Origin: a virus
DNA length: 22,500 nt
Direction: 5' to 3' (one strand)
Virus record (IMG/VR): IMGVR_UViG_3300032311_001056
Location: 1 to 22,500 of that record
Of this stretch, positions 1 to 9,300 are shown piece by piece. The notes under the pieces are model-generated. The model was not told where the DNA came from and made no database searches. It saw only the letters and a list, made by a program, of their open reading frames with translations. Position numbers and translations under genes: made by a program. Within the stretch, counting starts at the first letter, position 1. Every line of letters starts with the position of its first letter.

Positions 1-627
1 TGAAGATGCATCAAATGTTAGTTTCACAGAAGGATCTGTGAAACTTCCTTTTACTGTATATGTATTGATATTATCGGTACAAAAATATACAAAATCGTCG
101 TTACTATTAACTGAAAATGTACCTTTTGTTATTCCATCTAAAAATCCCCAATATCCACCGAATTCAAAAGGATCTATTTGAGTATATACAGTTTTTGCAG
201 CAATTCCATCATCAGAATAATCATTGTTTCTTATATCACTGTATGTAGAAGATAACCCATAAAAAAAGGTATTTTTAGTTGATAAATTTAAAAAATTCGG
301 ATTTTGCAAAACTAAACTTTTATATATTTTAAGATTATTTAAATTTATAACATCTATTACCTTTTCTAAATTAGTTTTTGTAAAAATATCAAACTTTTCT
401 TGAGAAATAGTCATCAAATTGATGTTATTATCATAATTTGAATCAAATTCAAGTTTTCTTAAATATATTTCACTTATAAATGTTTGTTTTGGGATTAATT
501 CTCCACTGGATGTTGTTTTTTTCTTTCCAGTATATGCTTTACCATCAATTACATTAAAAAACCCAACATAATCAACGCCATTTATAGTAAAAGCTTCTCC
601 TTCAGTATATTTATAATATGAAATCAT
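1..627 (-). CDS. Partial phage structural protein, N-terminal 209 residues
   Basis: This open frame starts at an ATG at 627-625 and runs without a stop to the left edge, so its C-terminus lies outside the window. The ATG overlaps the TGA of the 775-residue gene upstream (ATGA), which implies translational coupling in the same late operon. It begins MISYYKYTEGEAFTINGVDY and is rich in Asn, Asp, Lys, Tyr and Thr, like the other tail genes here. No signal peptide, membrane segment or catalytic motif is visible. A Gly/aromatic stretch near residues 155-165 (FGGYWGFLDG) may be a beta-rich fold. I do not recognise a family. Its place after gp25 and gp6 suggests a tail or baseplate accessory protein, but that rests on context only. 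Confidence 0.75.
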   Translation of the reverse strand, partial: MISYYKYTEGEAFTINGVDYVGFFNVIDGKAYTGKKKTTSSGELIPKQTFISEIYLRKLEFDSNYDNNINLMTISQEKFDIFTKTNLEKVIDVINLNNLKIYKSLVLQNPNFLNLSTKNTFFYGLSSTYSDIRNNDYSDDGIAAKTVYTQIDPFEFGGYWGFLDGITKGTFSVNSNDDFVYFCTDNINTYTVKGSFTDPSVKLTFDASS

Positions 628-2951
628 TTGTATTTTTTATTTATAATTATGTTTACATCATTTGATACTGGTAACACCGCATTAATTTTTGATTTAAGTT
701 CTGTTTCCAAATTAGTTAATATCTCCGCATCCTCAATATCGATATTTTTTACAAAAATATTAGATTTATTTGATTTACTTGACGTATTTCCACAAATAGT
801 ATGAATTAAATTAATATTATCGCTTCCATTTCTCATACCACATGGTAATGTTATATATATTGGATTTATACTATATTTTCCTTTAGAAATAGATATAGAA
901 TATACTAAGTCTTTTGAATAAAAGTCATCAGATATGAATTTATCTGATATATTTGAACCAGAATAACTCAATAAATTTATTTCTTTAATTTCATTTGTAA
1001 TTTTATCTGATTCATATATGAAAAAATCACCAAATATAATATTTCGTTCTGCAAACCTAGCTGCTTGTTCTTTGAAAGTTAATAAGGTATCGTTATTGAA
1101 TATAAAATAGCCTTCTCCTGAGTATGAATCAAATCCTATATAAATTGCATTTTCTTTAAGTTGTTTAAAATTGACGGTTTTTGTGTATGTTCTACATGCC
1201 AAATCTCCTTTTTTATTTGTTGCTCTTAAACTATAAGTAATTGTCACATCTGTTGCAGTTTTAATTATTGTTATACCAGCATTTATTTCATTTCTATCTG
1301 TTTTAACTTCCCAAGATTCATTATTTCCATTAAAATATAATATAAATGTAAATTTTCCAGAATCATTTATTGTTTTAAAATAATTCGATGGTTTATTTGA
1401 TATAAATGTATTGCAATATGTGATGGCTTGAGTTGCTTCCTTTGTAAAAGATAACCTTTCATAGATATATTTTTTATTTGGTTTAAAAATTAAATCACTT
1501 AATTTATCAAAAAATTTAAAATTATCAATACTATCAGATACTGAAGAATTAGATTCGATATAATCTTCTATATATTCTTCATATGTTTTAGAAAATATTG
1601 GTTTTCCATTCAACGCATCAGCTTTGTTTATTCTATTTGGATAATAATATCTATCTACCCATATTGAATTAGTTGCACCAACAGCACCAGATAACCAAGT
1701 ACATAAATAATGTTGGTTGTTGGTCACTTGAACATCATTATCATAATAATATACTTTATCTGCTAAATCGGGAGATGGAAAGGAAAATGCTCCAGCTTCT
1801 CTTATTTTAGAATCATTTATATTAAGTTGTACAAATGGAAACATATTCTCAGGAGCTATTATTTCATTTTTTCCTGGAACAATAGCATAGTGTTTATTAT
1901 GATAAACATAATTCAGTTCCAAATCTTCATCTTTTTCCACAGAAATATCTTCAAATATTGAAGTATAATTTCTGATATTATCTACATAGATAGTATCAGG
2001 TTGATCTTTAAGACCGCTTAATAAAGTATTAGTATTTGATATTTGTTCTAAATGAGGTAAGAATTGATTTTTTAAAACTGTGATATTGCTTTTTGAATTT
2101 TTAATAGAGTTTCCTTTGTGTATCAAGAAGTTATTTTTTAAACTAAAATCACTTTTGTTTATATTAATTTTATTATCATCATTGTTATAAGTTACAAATG
2201 TACTGTTTAAAGATAAATCAAAATTAAAATATTTATTTCTAGATATTTTAAAAACACTTTCTATAACATTAAGCTTATTAACGCCTGTTATTAAAGAAGT
2301 TTTTAATTTATTATTAGATCTGAATAAGTAGTAAATACCATCAGCTGTTTCTTTAAAAAATGTTATAAAATTATAATTTTCTTGATATATATAATTAAAA
2401 TGATGTGGTTGATTTAATGAATCATCAGTTGAAAGTAATCTTTCATTTACAAAATAAGGATCATTTAAATTATCATCATTATAAATTAAATAATAATTCT
2501 CATTATCTATTTGACATGATATTTTACATTTTTCTTTTTGAAAGAAATCTAAAGTGAATGTGGACAAAGAAGAAGATGATAGTGAATTACTAAACAAACA
2601 ACCTCTGTAATCAGGAGCTTCATCCGAACGTAATTGGTTTTTAAAATAACTTTCTTCAACACCCACACAAGTTAAATATAACCCCTCATCTTGGATAGTT
2701 GTTAAGAACTTTTTAACTTCAAGTTTTGGAAATGTAAAATTGAATATATCAGAAGATTTGGTGTTTTTTGTTAAAACAAAGTCTGTATAAAATTTAGACT
2801 TGTAATCACATATATCTGAAAAACACTCTGTGAAATATAAAGGAATGCCTCCATTATGGCTTTTTTCAAATTGTTTAAACTCAAGACCATCCAGAGAACA
2901 AGATAGTTGATAAGTTTTTAAAGATGATAATTGAAATACATTAAATGCCAC
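624..2951 (-). CDS. Large tail/baseplate structural protein, possibly lectin-like
   Basis: A 775-residue protein with no recognised named family. It is Ser/Asn/Tyr/Phe-rich, with no signal peptide or membrane helix. Residues about 530-645 alternate hydrophobic strands with Gly/Asn turns (FILYFNGNNESWEVK, then YIGFDSYSGEGYFIF), which would suit a concanavalin A-like beta-sandwich; this is a weak fold guess. The start is GTG, not ATG: the in-frame upstream codons reach a stop without an ATG, and a CTAAATAA motif lies 4 nt before the GTG. Its TGA overlaps the next gene's ATG. An 85-bp gap (2952-3036) separates it from the 179-residue gene; apart from the motif I see nothing convincing there. Position in the gp25/gp6 operon supports a virion role, perhaps an adhesin attached to the baseplate. 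Confidence 0.8.
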   Translation of the reverse strand: MAFNVFQLSSLKTYQLSCSLDGLEFKQFEKSHNGGIPLYFTECFSDICDYKSKFYTDFVLTKNTKSSDIFNFTFPKLEVKKFLTTIQDEGLYLTCVGVEESYFKNQLRSDEAPDYRGCLFSNSLSSSSLSTFTLDFFQKEKCKISCQIDNENYYLIYNDDNLNDPYFVNERLLSTDDSLNQPHHFNYIYQENYNFITFFKETADGIYYLFRSNNKLKTSLITGVNKLNVIESVFKISRNKYFNFDLSLNSTFVTYNNDDNKININKSDFSLKNNFLIHKGNSIKNSKSNITVLKNQFLPHLEQISNTNTLLSGLKDQPDTIYVDNIRNYTSIFEDISVEKDEDLELNYVYHNKHYAIVPGKNEIIAPENMFPFVQLNINDSKIREAGAFSFPSPDLADKVYYYDNDVQVTNNQHYLCTWLSGAVGATNSIWVDRYYYPNRINKADALNGKPIFSKTYEEYIEDYIESNSSVSDSIDNFKFFDKLSDLIFKPNKKYIYERLSFTKEATQAITYCNTFISNKPSNYFKTINDSGKFTFILYFNGNNESWEVKTDRNEINAGITIIKTATDVTITYSLRATNKKGDLACRTYTKTVNFKQLKENAIYIGFDSYSGEGYFIFNNDTLLTFKEQAARFAERNIIFGDFFIYESDKITNEIKEINLLSYSGSNISDKFISDDFYSKDLVYSISISKGKYSINPIYITLPCGMRNGSDNINLIHTICGNTSSKSNKSNIFVKNIDIEDAEILTNLETELKSKINAVLPVSNDVNIIINKKYK

Positions 2952-2955
2952 AAAA

Positions 2956-2963
2956 TTATTTAG
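2956..2963 (-). promoter_or_regulatory. NTAAATAW start-proximal motif (late-promoter-like)
   Basis: Reads CTAAATAA on the minus strand, 4 nt upstream of the GTG of the 775-residue gene. It matches the core of the T4 late -10 consensus TATAAATA and lies in the longest gap of the operon. There is no Shine-Dalgarno sequence. It helps fix the GTG start. Confidence 0.45.
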
Positions 2964-3036
2964 AGTGTTGGTAGCTGTTATTTAAACACCATATGATGTT
3001 ACAAATAAACTAATATTTCTTATATTGATTAATTTA

Positions 3037-3576
3037 TCAAACTAATGTAACTTTTTGGTTGGTGGTTTCCAATGTTTCAACCTCTACAATATATTTTCCT
3101 TTATCTGTTAAAAATTTATGAGTTTTAACATTATTATCTGGTAATACATGAGATGAAATTAATTTCATATCGTATACAGATTCAAAATAATCAGCTGATC
3201 TAATTTCAATAGGAATTGTTATTAAAGTAGTATCTTTATTTGTATATTTTATTAAAAATTGAGCTGTCATTTTTTTATAAGTTGCAGTTTTTGAAGGATG
3301 ATATTCAAAACTGTATGTATTTTGTAATATTTTACTAAATTTACCATACATTACTTCTGGAATGATACTTTCTTTTTTATAAATTTTATATAAATCATTA
3401 TCATAAAATAATATATTGTTATCCCCCCAGTTTATTTGCAAACTTATAGGCAATACATCCTCATATAAATTATACAGTGACACATTCAAAACTGTAGCAT
3501 CATTTAAAATCATTGTATCCATGACTTTAATGTATGATGATGATGTAGTTGATAATATTAAAGTTTCAGTATTCAT
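3037..3576 (-). CDS. Small beta-sandwich (PKD/Ig-like) tail protein
   Basis: A 179-residue protein, unnamed. Alternating beta-prone segments and an INWGDNN motif near residues 48-54, followed by an aromatic/His stretch (YSFEYHPSKTATYKK) near residues 88-102, recall the W-x-F-G-D-G and H-x-Y-x-x-x-G-x-Y signature of PKD domains, but the match is loose. A single Ig-like domain is a reasonable fold guess. The start ATG overlaps the TGA of the 903-residue gene (ATGA), so it is probably translated by coupling, with no Shine-Dalgarno needed. It lies between two large structural genes of the tail operon and is likely a small connector or decoration protein of the same assembly. Confidence 0.75.
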   Translation of the reverse strand: MNTETLILSTTSSSYIKVMDTMILNDATVLNVSLYNLYEDVLPISLQINWGDNNILFYDNDLYKIYKKESIIPEVMYGKFSKILQNTYSFEYHPSKTATYKKMTAQFLIKYTNKDTTLITIPIEIRSADYFESVYDMKLISSHVLPDNNVKTHKFLTDKGKYIVEVETLETTNQKVTLV

Positions 3577-6284
3577 AATACAAGAGTCTCATTTTCAATA
3601 GTTGGGGTTGATGATGATAATACCACATTTAAATTCAATCCTGATAAAGGTTTATTAAAAATATTAGAATATATTGATGAATTATCAAAATATTGAGTAT
3701 GATTTAATAAATTCATATTTGAATAAATATCAAATTCAAATTCTTGTAAAGAAAAATATTCATTTTGATCTTTTATCAAAAATGATACATTTAATGTGTT
3801 TAATCTGCTATCGTGAATGATTACAGGAGTTTCAGCATATTCATACCTTACATTATTTGAAGATATTGCAAAATACTGTGAATTGTTTTGAATTTTTGAA
3901 ATTGATACTGGAAATACTTCTTCATTTGTAAAATTTAAAGTATCAAATTTGTATATTTTTGGGTATATAATTAAATTATTAGATGATAATGATGACGATA
4001 ACGTATCCAATAAACAATAATAAACATCATTGTTTATTTTAAATCTGTTTGAAATTTTATTAAATGTATCATTAGAATGTTTTAAATATATACCTTCAGT
4101 TAATGGATTTTCAAAATTACCTGCTGTATATTTCACTTTGTCAGCGAGAAAATAATTTTGAGTTTCAATAAAAATAACATCACTTACAAAATCAAATGAT
4201 ATTATTGATGCACTTAATTCTGATATCAAAGCGGTTGGAAATTTTAAATTCCAATAAGAAAAAGTATCTGTAATTTTATATGATTGTTGATCTGTTACAT
4301 TTTTTATGTATATACTTCCCGCTAGATTATATCTATCAAATAAAGATTGAATTGTTGTAGATATTGATGATGTTAATGTATATTTGGTAGAATCTACGCT
4401 AGGTATGAATGAATATTCTCTAGAAGTAAAATCAACATCAAAATTATATGTATCTGTAAATAATCCACACTCTACTATATTTGATTTGTAATTATTTGCA
4501 AAACTTGCAGTTACAGTTGGATATAATGAATCTTTTAATCCTCTTATCAAAGGAGTTAGCTGATAAATCCCTCCTTCTATCAATTCTGAAAAATAATAAT
4601 CATTATTTCCTGGAAATGCTGATAAATCTGAAGATATTGGATCTGTATAAGGATCACCGTTAATTTTATTAAAACCAACACATTCCAATATTTCATTATT
4701 TGTTGCTATTTGGTCTGGTGGAATGTATAATTCTTCGTAAGGTGTGAAGTATTTAAAAAATAAAGTATATGCGGAATCAAAAGATCCAGAAAAAGAATTA
4801 GTAAATGTTGATAATCCTGATCTTTTGGTGGAGTTGGTTGTGCTATAATAATCACTGGTATTATAGTTAAAATTAAAACCTTCATTATAAGTATCATCAA
4901 AAAATTGATAACCATTCAAAAGCATACTTTTGATATAATTATAATCAATTTGTTTTATATTTTCTCTAAAATTATAGTTATCTTTTATTAGTCCAAATAT
5001 ATTCCCATATACATCTTTCTTTTGATCATGTATATATCCCATATTAAACAACATGCTTAAATCTGGTATCGAGGATTTATCAATTTGAGATACATAACCT
5101 TGATAAAATACACCATCTTGTGTTTGTATTGGTTGGTTTTTTGCTAATCCTGATGTGAAATTGGTTTTTAAATAATCACTATCTATGGTATATGTTATCA
5201 GTTCTGAATCATGAATTAATGGATCTGCAAAATAATAAATTTTATTTGCTTCCAGTGCTGGTACATTGATATTAAATGATAAATTTTTCCCATCAATTAT
5301 AACAATTGCATTTTTATGAGGTCTGAAGAAACCTATTTCTCTAGGTGTTTTTATGTTGTCTCTTCTAGTAGACGCTGTGGTTGGATAGTCGATGTTTAAA
5401 AAGTTTTTACCAGCATTGGTAACATCAAACAACTTACCAGACACAAAATCAAATGTTGTGCTTCCTGATAACAAAGGTCCAGTTGATATGTAATAAAAAT
5501 CACTGGAGACATATTTTTTTGTAAGGCTTCTTTTACTATCAATCAAATCATTCAGTTCTTTAAGATCCGATAATGAACCAGCACTTGCAAATGTGGTTGA
5601 TAATAATTCAGCGTTTGTTTTTAAAAATATATCATATCCCCAATCCAAATCTTTATTATCGTATATTCTTTCATTTGGGATTTGATTAAAATATGATGGA
5701 TATGTATCAAATAATTCCTCAACTTCTATTTCTAATTTTGATTTTACATCATCAATATTAAAATAAAATGAACCGTCCTGTATGGATTCTAAATAATTTA
5801 TTGTAAAATCAGCTATGGATCTTTTTAAACCATAATTAGTACCAACTAATTTCTTCTTTACTAATTGAAATTTTGCTTCTTCTCTTTTTTTGTTAAAATA
5901 TTCAGATATTTCTAAAAGTTTTTTACTATAAAATGGTAATGCGATTTCTAAGTCTGCAGGATCATTGAAATCAAGATTTGATAAAAATCTTTGCTCTTCT
6001 AAAGTTGAATAATTTAATGTTATTTCTTTTAAAAAGTCTCTATATTTTTCAGCAATTAAGTCATCGTCTGATATTTTTTTATTTTTCTTAAATGAATTCC
6101 ATCTTTTTAGATATTCATTGTAATAACTTTGTAAATTTGATGGTTCAAAAGAATTTGATATTGTCTTTATAAACAAAATAAATGACATCGGTCCGCTTAT
6201 ATCCAAAGCATCTTTCGTTTGAACATTAGCATTTGTTATGGATTTTGGAATCTCAGGATATCCAAATTGTGCAGTGACCGACAT
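3573..6284 (-). CDS. Conserved large phage tail/baseplate structural protein
   Basis: A 903-residue protein. The first 200 residues are helical and charged, containing YYNEYLKRWNSFKK near 53-66 and an AEKYRDFLKEITLNYSTLEE segment; from memory similar N-terminal regions occur in structural proteins of large marine T4-like phages, though I cannot give a family name. The remainder is Asn/Ser/Tyr-rich and probably beta-structured. No signal peptide, membrane helix or enzymatic motif was seen. Order after gp25, gp6 and the 1617-residue protein places it where T4 encodes gp7 and gp8, so a wedge-like role is possible, but I see no sequence match to either. An ATAAATAA motif precedes the ATG by 6 nt. 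It overlaps the 179-residue gene by four bases. Confidence 0.82.
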   Translation of the reverse strand: MSVTAQFGYPEIPKSITNANVQTKDALDISGPMSFILFIKTISNSFEPSNLQSYYNEYLKRWNSFKKNKKISDDDLIAEKYRDFLKEITLNYSTLEEQRFLSNLDFNDPADLEIALPFYSKKLLEISEYFNKKREEAKFQLVKKKLVGTNYGLKRSIADFTINYLESIQDGSFYFNIDDVKSKLEIEVEELFDTYPSYFNQIPNERIYDNKDLDWGYDIFLKTNAELLSTTFASAGSLSDLKELNDLIDSKRSLTKKYVSSDFYYISTGPLLSGSTTFDFVSGKLFDVTNAGKNFLNIDYPTTASTRRDNIKTPREIGFFRPHKNAIVIIDGKNLSFNINVPALEANKIYYFADPLIHDSELITYTIDSDYLKTNFTSGLAKNQPIQTQDGVFYQGYVSQIDKSSIPDLSMLFNMGYIHDQKKDVYGNIFGLIKDNYNFRENIKQIDYNYIKSMLLNGYQFFDDTYNEGFNFNYNTSDYYSTTNSTKRSGLSTFTNSFSGSFDSAYTLFFKYFTPYEELYIPPDQIATNNEILECVGFNKINGDPYTDPISSDLSAFPGNNDYYFSELIEGGIYQLTPLIRGLKDSLYPTVTASFANNYKSNIVECGLFTDTYNFDVDFTSREYSFIPSVDSTKYTLTSSISTTIQSLFDRYNLAGSIYIKNVTDQQSYKITDTFSYWNLKFPTALISELSASIISFDFVSDVIFIETQNYFLADKVKYTAGNFENPLTEGIYLKHSNDTFNKISNRFKINNDVYYCLLDTLSSSLSSNNLIIYPKIYKFDTLNFTNEEVFPVSISKIQNNSQYFAISSNNVRYEYAETPVIIHDSRLNTLNVSFLIKDQNEYFSLQEFEFDIYSNMNLLNHTQYFDNSSIYSNIFNKPLSGLNLNVVLSSSTPTIENETLVL

Positions 6285-6290
6285 ATATGA

Positions 6291-6298
6291 TTATTTAT
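6291..6298 (-). promoter_or_regulatory. NTAAATAW start-proximal motif (late-promoter-like)
   Basis: Reads ATAAATAA (CATAAATAA when extended) on the minus strand, 6 nt before the ATG at 6284, inside the 29-bp gap after the 1617-residue gene. No Shine-Dalgarno sequence is present. Confidence 0.45.
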
Positions 6299-6313
6299 GC
6301 AGATAAGTGTAAC

Positions 6314-9300
6314 TTAAAATAGGAACCCTGAGATTAGTTTATAAGTTGTACTTACTTGGGATGGTGATAATGCTCTATTATAAAATGATATATTATGATA
6401 TAAGCCATCTTGAGTGGTTGCATTTGTTGATATATTTAAACCTATTGAAGTTTGTATTGGAGGGGGTATAAATATTTTGTTTGATGTACTGGCTACAGAT
6501 AATGTTCCATTTAAATATATCGAAGCTATACCAGTCGCAGCATCAAAAGTTAGTGTTACATTTATAGGAACTCCATAAGTAATAGAATTTACAGGAGTAT
6601 AAATACCAAAAGCATTAGATACTGATAGTGCTGGTACACTTTCTCCATTCCAAAATTCAAATCTTTTATTAGAAGGACTAAACCCAAATCTGAATCCCCA
6701 TTTTTGATAACTTTCACTTGTAAATATACGAGAAGTATTAGCTCCAGTTCCTCTTGTAAGAGTTAACAATGAGTTTATAGTAAAACTTGGTGATGCAGTT
6801 ATAGGTATAGATCCACCAGTAGCTATACTACTTAATAAACTAATACCGCTTGTTTCCCATGTTGCTGCAGAATCAACAGTAACATTATAAGTTCCTAATC
6901 CACCCAAGCCATAAACTTTCGTTCCAGAACCTGCATTTTGACCAGACCCCATCGGCCATACAAGTGTGTTATCCCAGAGATCCATTGCTTTAACCCCCCT
7001 TACAAAGTTATCTATTACTGTTTCTTGTGATGCAGGAACAACGACACCAACCGCACTGATAGTATTGATGTAGTTTTTCACATCTCTATTATTATATGTT
7101 GTTAATTCTTGAATTGTTTCATTAGAAAGACGTTTTCTATAATATTGAATTGAATCAACAATATTATTGCCAATTTGTTGACCCGAAGTATTACCAATTG
7201 CTCCAATAACAAATCTGTCTATATTAGTTGGTAGTATACCTATATTATCTGTGCCAATTGAACCATTTATACTTCCTGCAAAATTATTATTTTGTAAAGC
7301 AAGTGCGCTTTGTACATAAGATGAAAGATACATCGTTTTACTAAAAGAAGCTTGAGTGCTAAAACTAGTTAAGCTAACCGCATTTGTAAACGTTGGAGTA
7401 TTATTAAAGTATCCATAAATATTACCGTTAACTCTATTAGGTGATTGAAAGCCATAAACAGGATTATAATTTTGGGAACCTCCATAACTTAAAGGTCTAT
7501 GTGCGCAAAATATTGTTCCTTCGCTTTGATTATAAATACTAGCAATATTTTGACCATCTATAATACATATATCTTGTCCGCGAGTTCTAGCGGTACTTAT
7601 TGTTGGAATGTAACTTGTAAAAGGATTTCCAGGCTCCATTTGTGCGCCCCATATAAAAAGGGATTCTGCCATACTGAATGAATTACCACCACCGATATAT
7701 ACTCTTATCTCAGATGCACTTGTTGGATAGGTTGCAGTAACAGAAAATCTTTGCCATTGATCTGTTGTTGTGAACGTAGTACTACCGATTAAATCAATAC
7801 CAACATTAGTATATAAGTTAATTGATAATGTTGATGGTGTAACCGTCGCAGATCCAAGATTAGTTACAGCCTTGGCCCACACGCTAAATGTATGAGAGGT
7901 GTTTGCAAGTCCTGTAAGCGTTTGATAAATACTCGCGTCACTACCTGTTGCAGATAATAAGGTAGCATTATATGCACCATCTGGAGATAATGTACTAAGA
8001 GTTTTATATTCTACCGTACTATTGGTCTTTGGCCAAATTGATTGACTGAAATCTATTGAATATTTAAGAAGATTTGTTTTACTCTCCTCAAGTAACAATC
8101 CCCAACAAGCACCAGATACCCCAACAGATTCCGAATGGTGTGTAAATCGTGGTTGATTACTCGCTGCATATTTAATCAAGCCATCTGCTCCCAGATAAGT
8201 ACTTCCAGATATAGCATCAGTTTGAGTTCTAGAAAATGTTACTGTTGGTCCTTTACGAGATGTAATAGTTTTATCTTGTGAAAATTGAATATCTAAAAGA
8301 AGTGGATCTGCAATACCTATTTTCCCGAAATTATCAGGTATAGTTTTAAAATCTGAACTTAATTGTGATCTTACTTTATTTTTTAAAACATAATCAAAAA
8401 TTCCATTCTGTTTGTATAAATCATTATATGATGCGGACTGTGGTATAGTACACATTGAATTATTAAAGTCTAAGGTAAAATCAGTAATCGTGCCATCATA
8501 AGTACTAACATATTCAAAAAATGAATAATACTTATCAAAATCTTTGGATGTAAAATCCGATGGTAATACTAATGGCCATCCCCATGTAGTATTATATGAA
8601 CTCAATGGGTATGTTTGATTAATTAATGTTATAGTTTCTGCTGAAAGCGGAATGTATGTATTTAAAAGTTTGTAATTATTACTAAATTTCTCCAAAGCCA
8701 CTATATCTTTTCCAGCAGTTATAGTATAATACAATGTGGTTATTTGATTTCCTATATTTTTACCATATATGTCTTTTGAAGAGTATCCCTTTACATCAAA
8801 GTTACTAGCAAATTTGTTCTCATAACCATTTAATTTATTTTTTGATATACTTATTAAATTTAATATGCGCTTTATTGATTCAGGATAATTATTGACATTT
8901 TTCAAAATATCACCATCTAGCATTTCAATTTGTGAAATTAATGCAGAAATTTCATTTCTATCAACATCTTGGGTATTTTCCACAAAATTGGATATTTTTT
9001 CATATAATTTAGCTCCTAAATTATCATCTATCGGAGTGGTTTGATTGTAAATAGCTCCTAAAAAGTCATCAAACAATACAGTTTTATCTACTAATGATTC
9101 TTGAAATCTTAAATCCTTTAAAAGATCACCCATATTAAAGTCTTCATGCTTTTTAGACATTTTATAGTAATCTTTTGGATATACATAAAATTGTGATGAT
9201 CTTCCAACTTCTTGAGCAAGATAATCATTTTTCATATAAATGGAATAAGGACCATTTATATGATTTTCATTGATATATAAGTCCGATAAATTTATATAAC

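Noticed and set aside
2952-3036. Weak GTGTT/AACAC inverted repeat in the 85-bp gap as a terminator
   Set aside because: A 5-bp stem with a long loop and no T tract; the operon appears to continue with a start motif immediately after.
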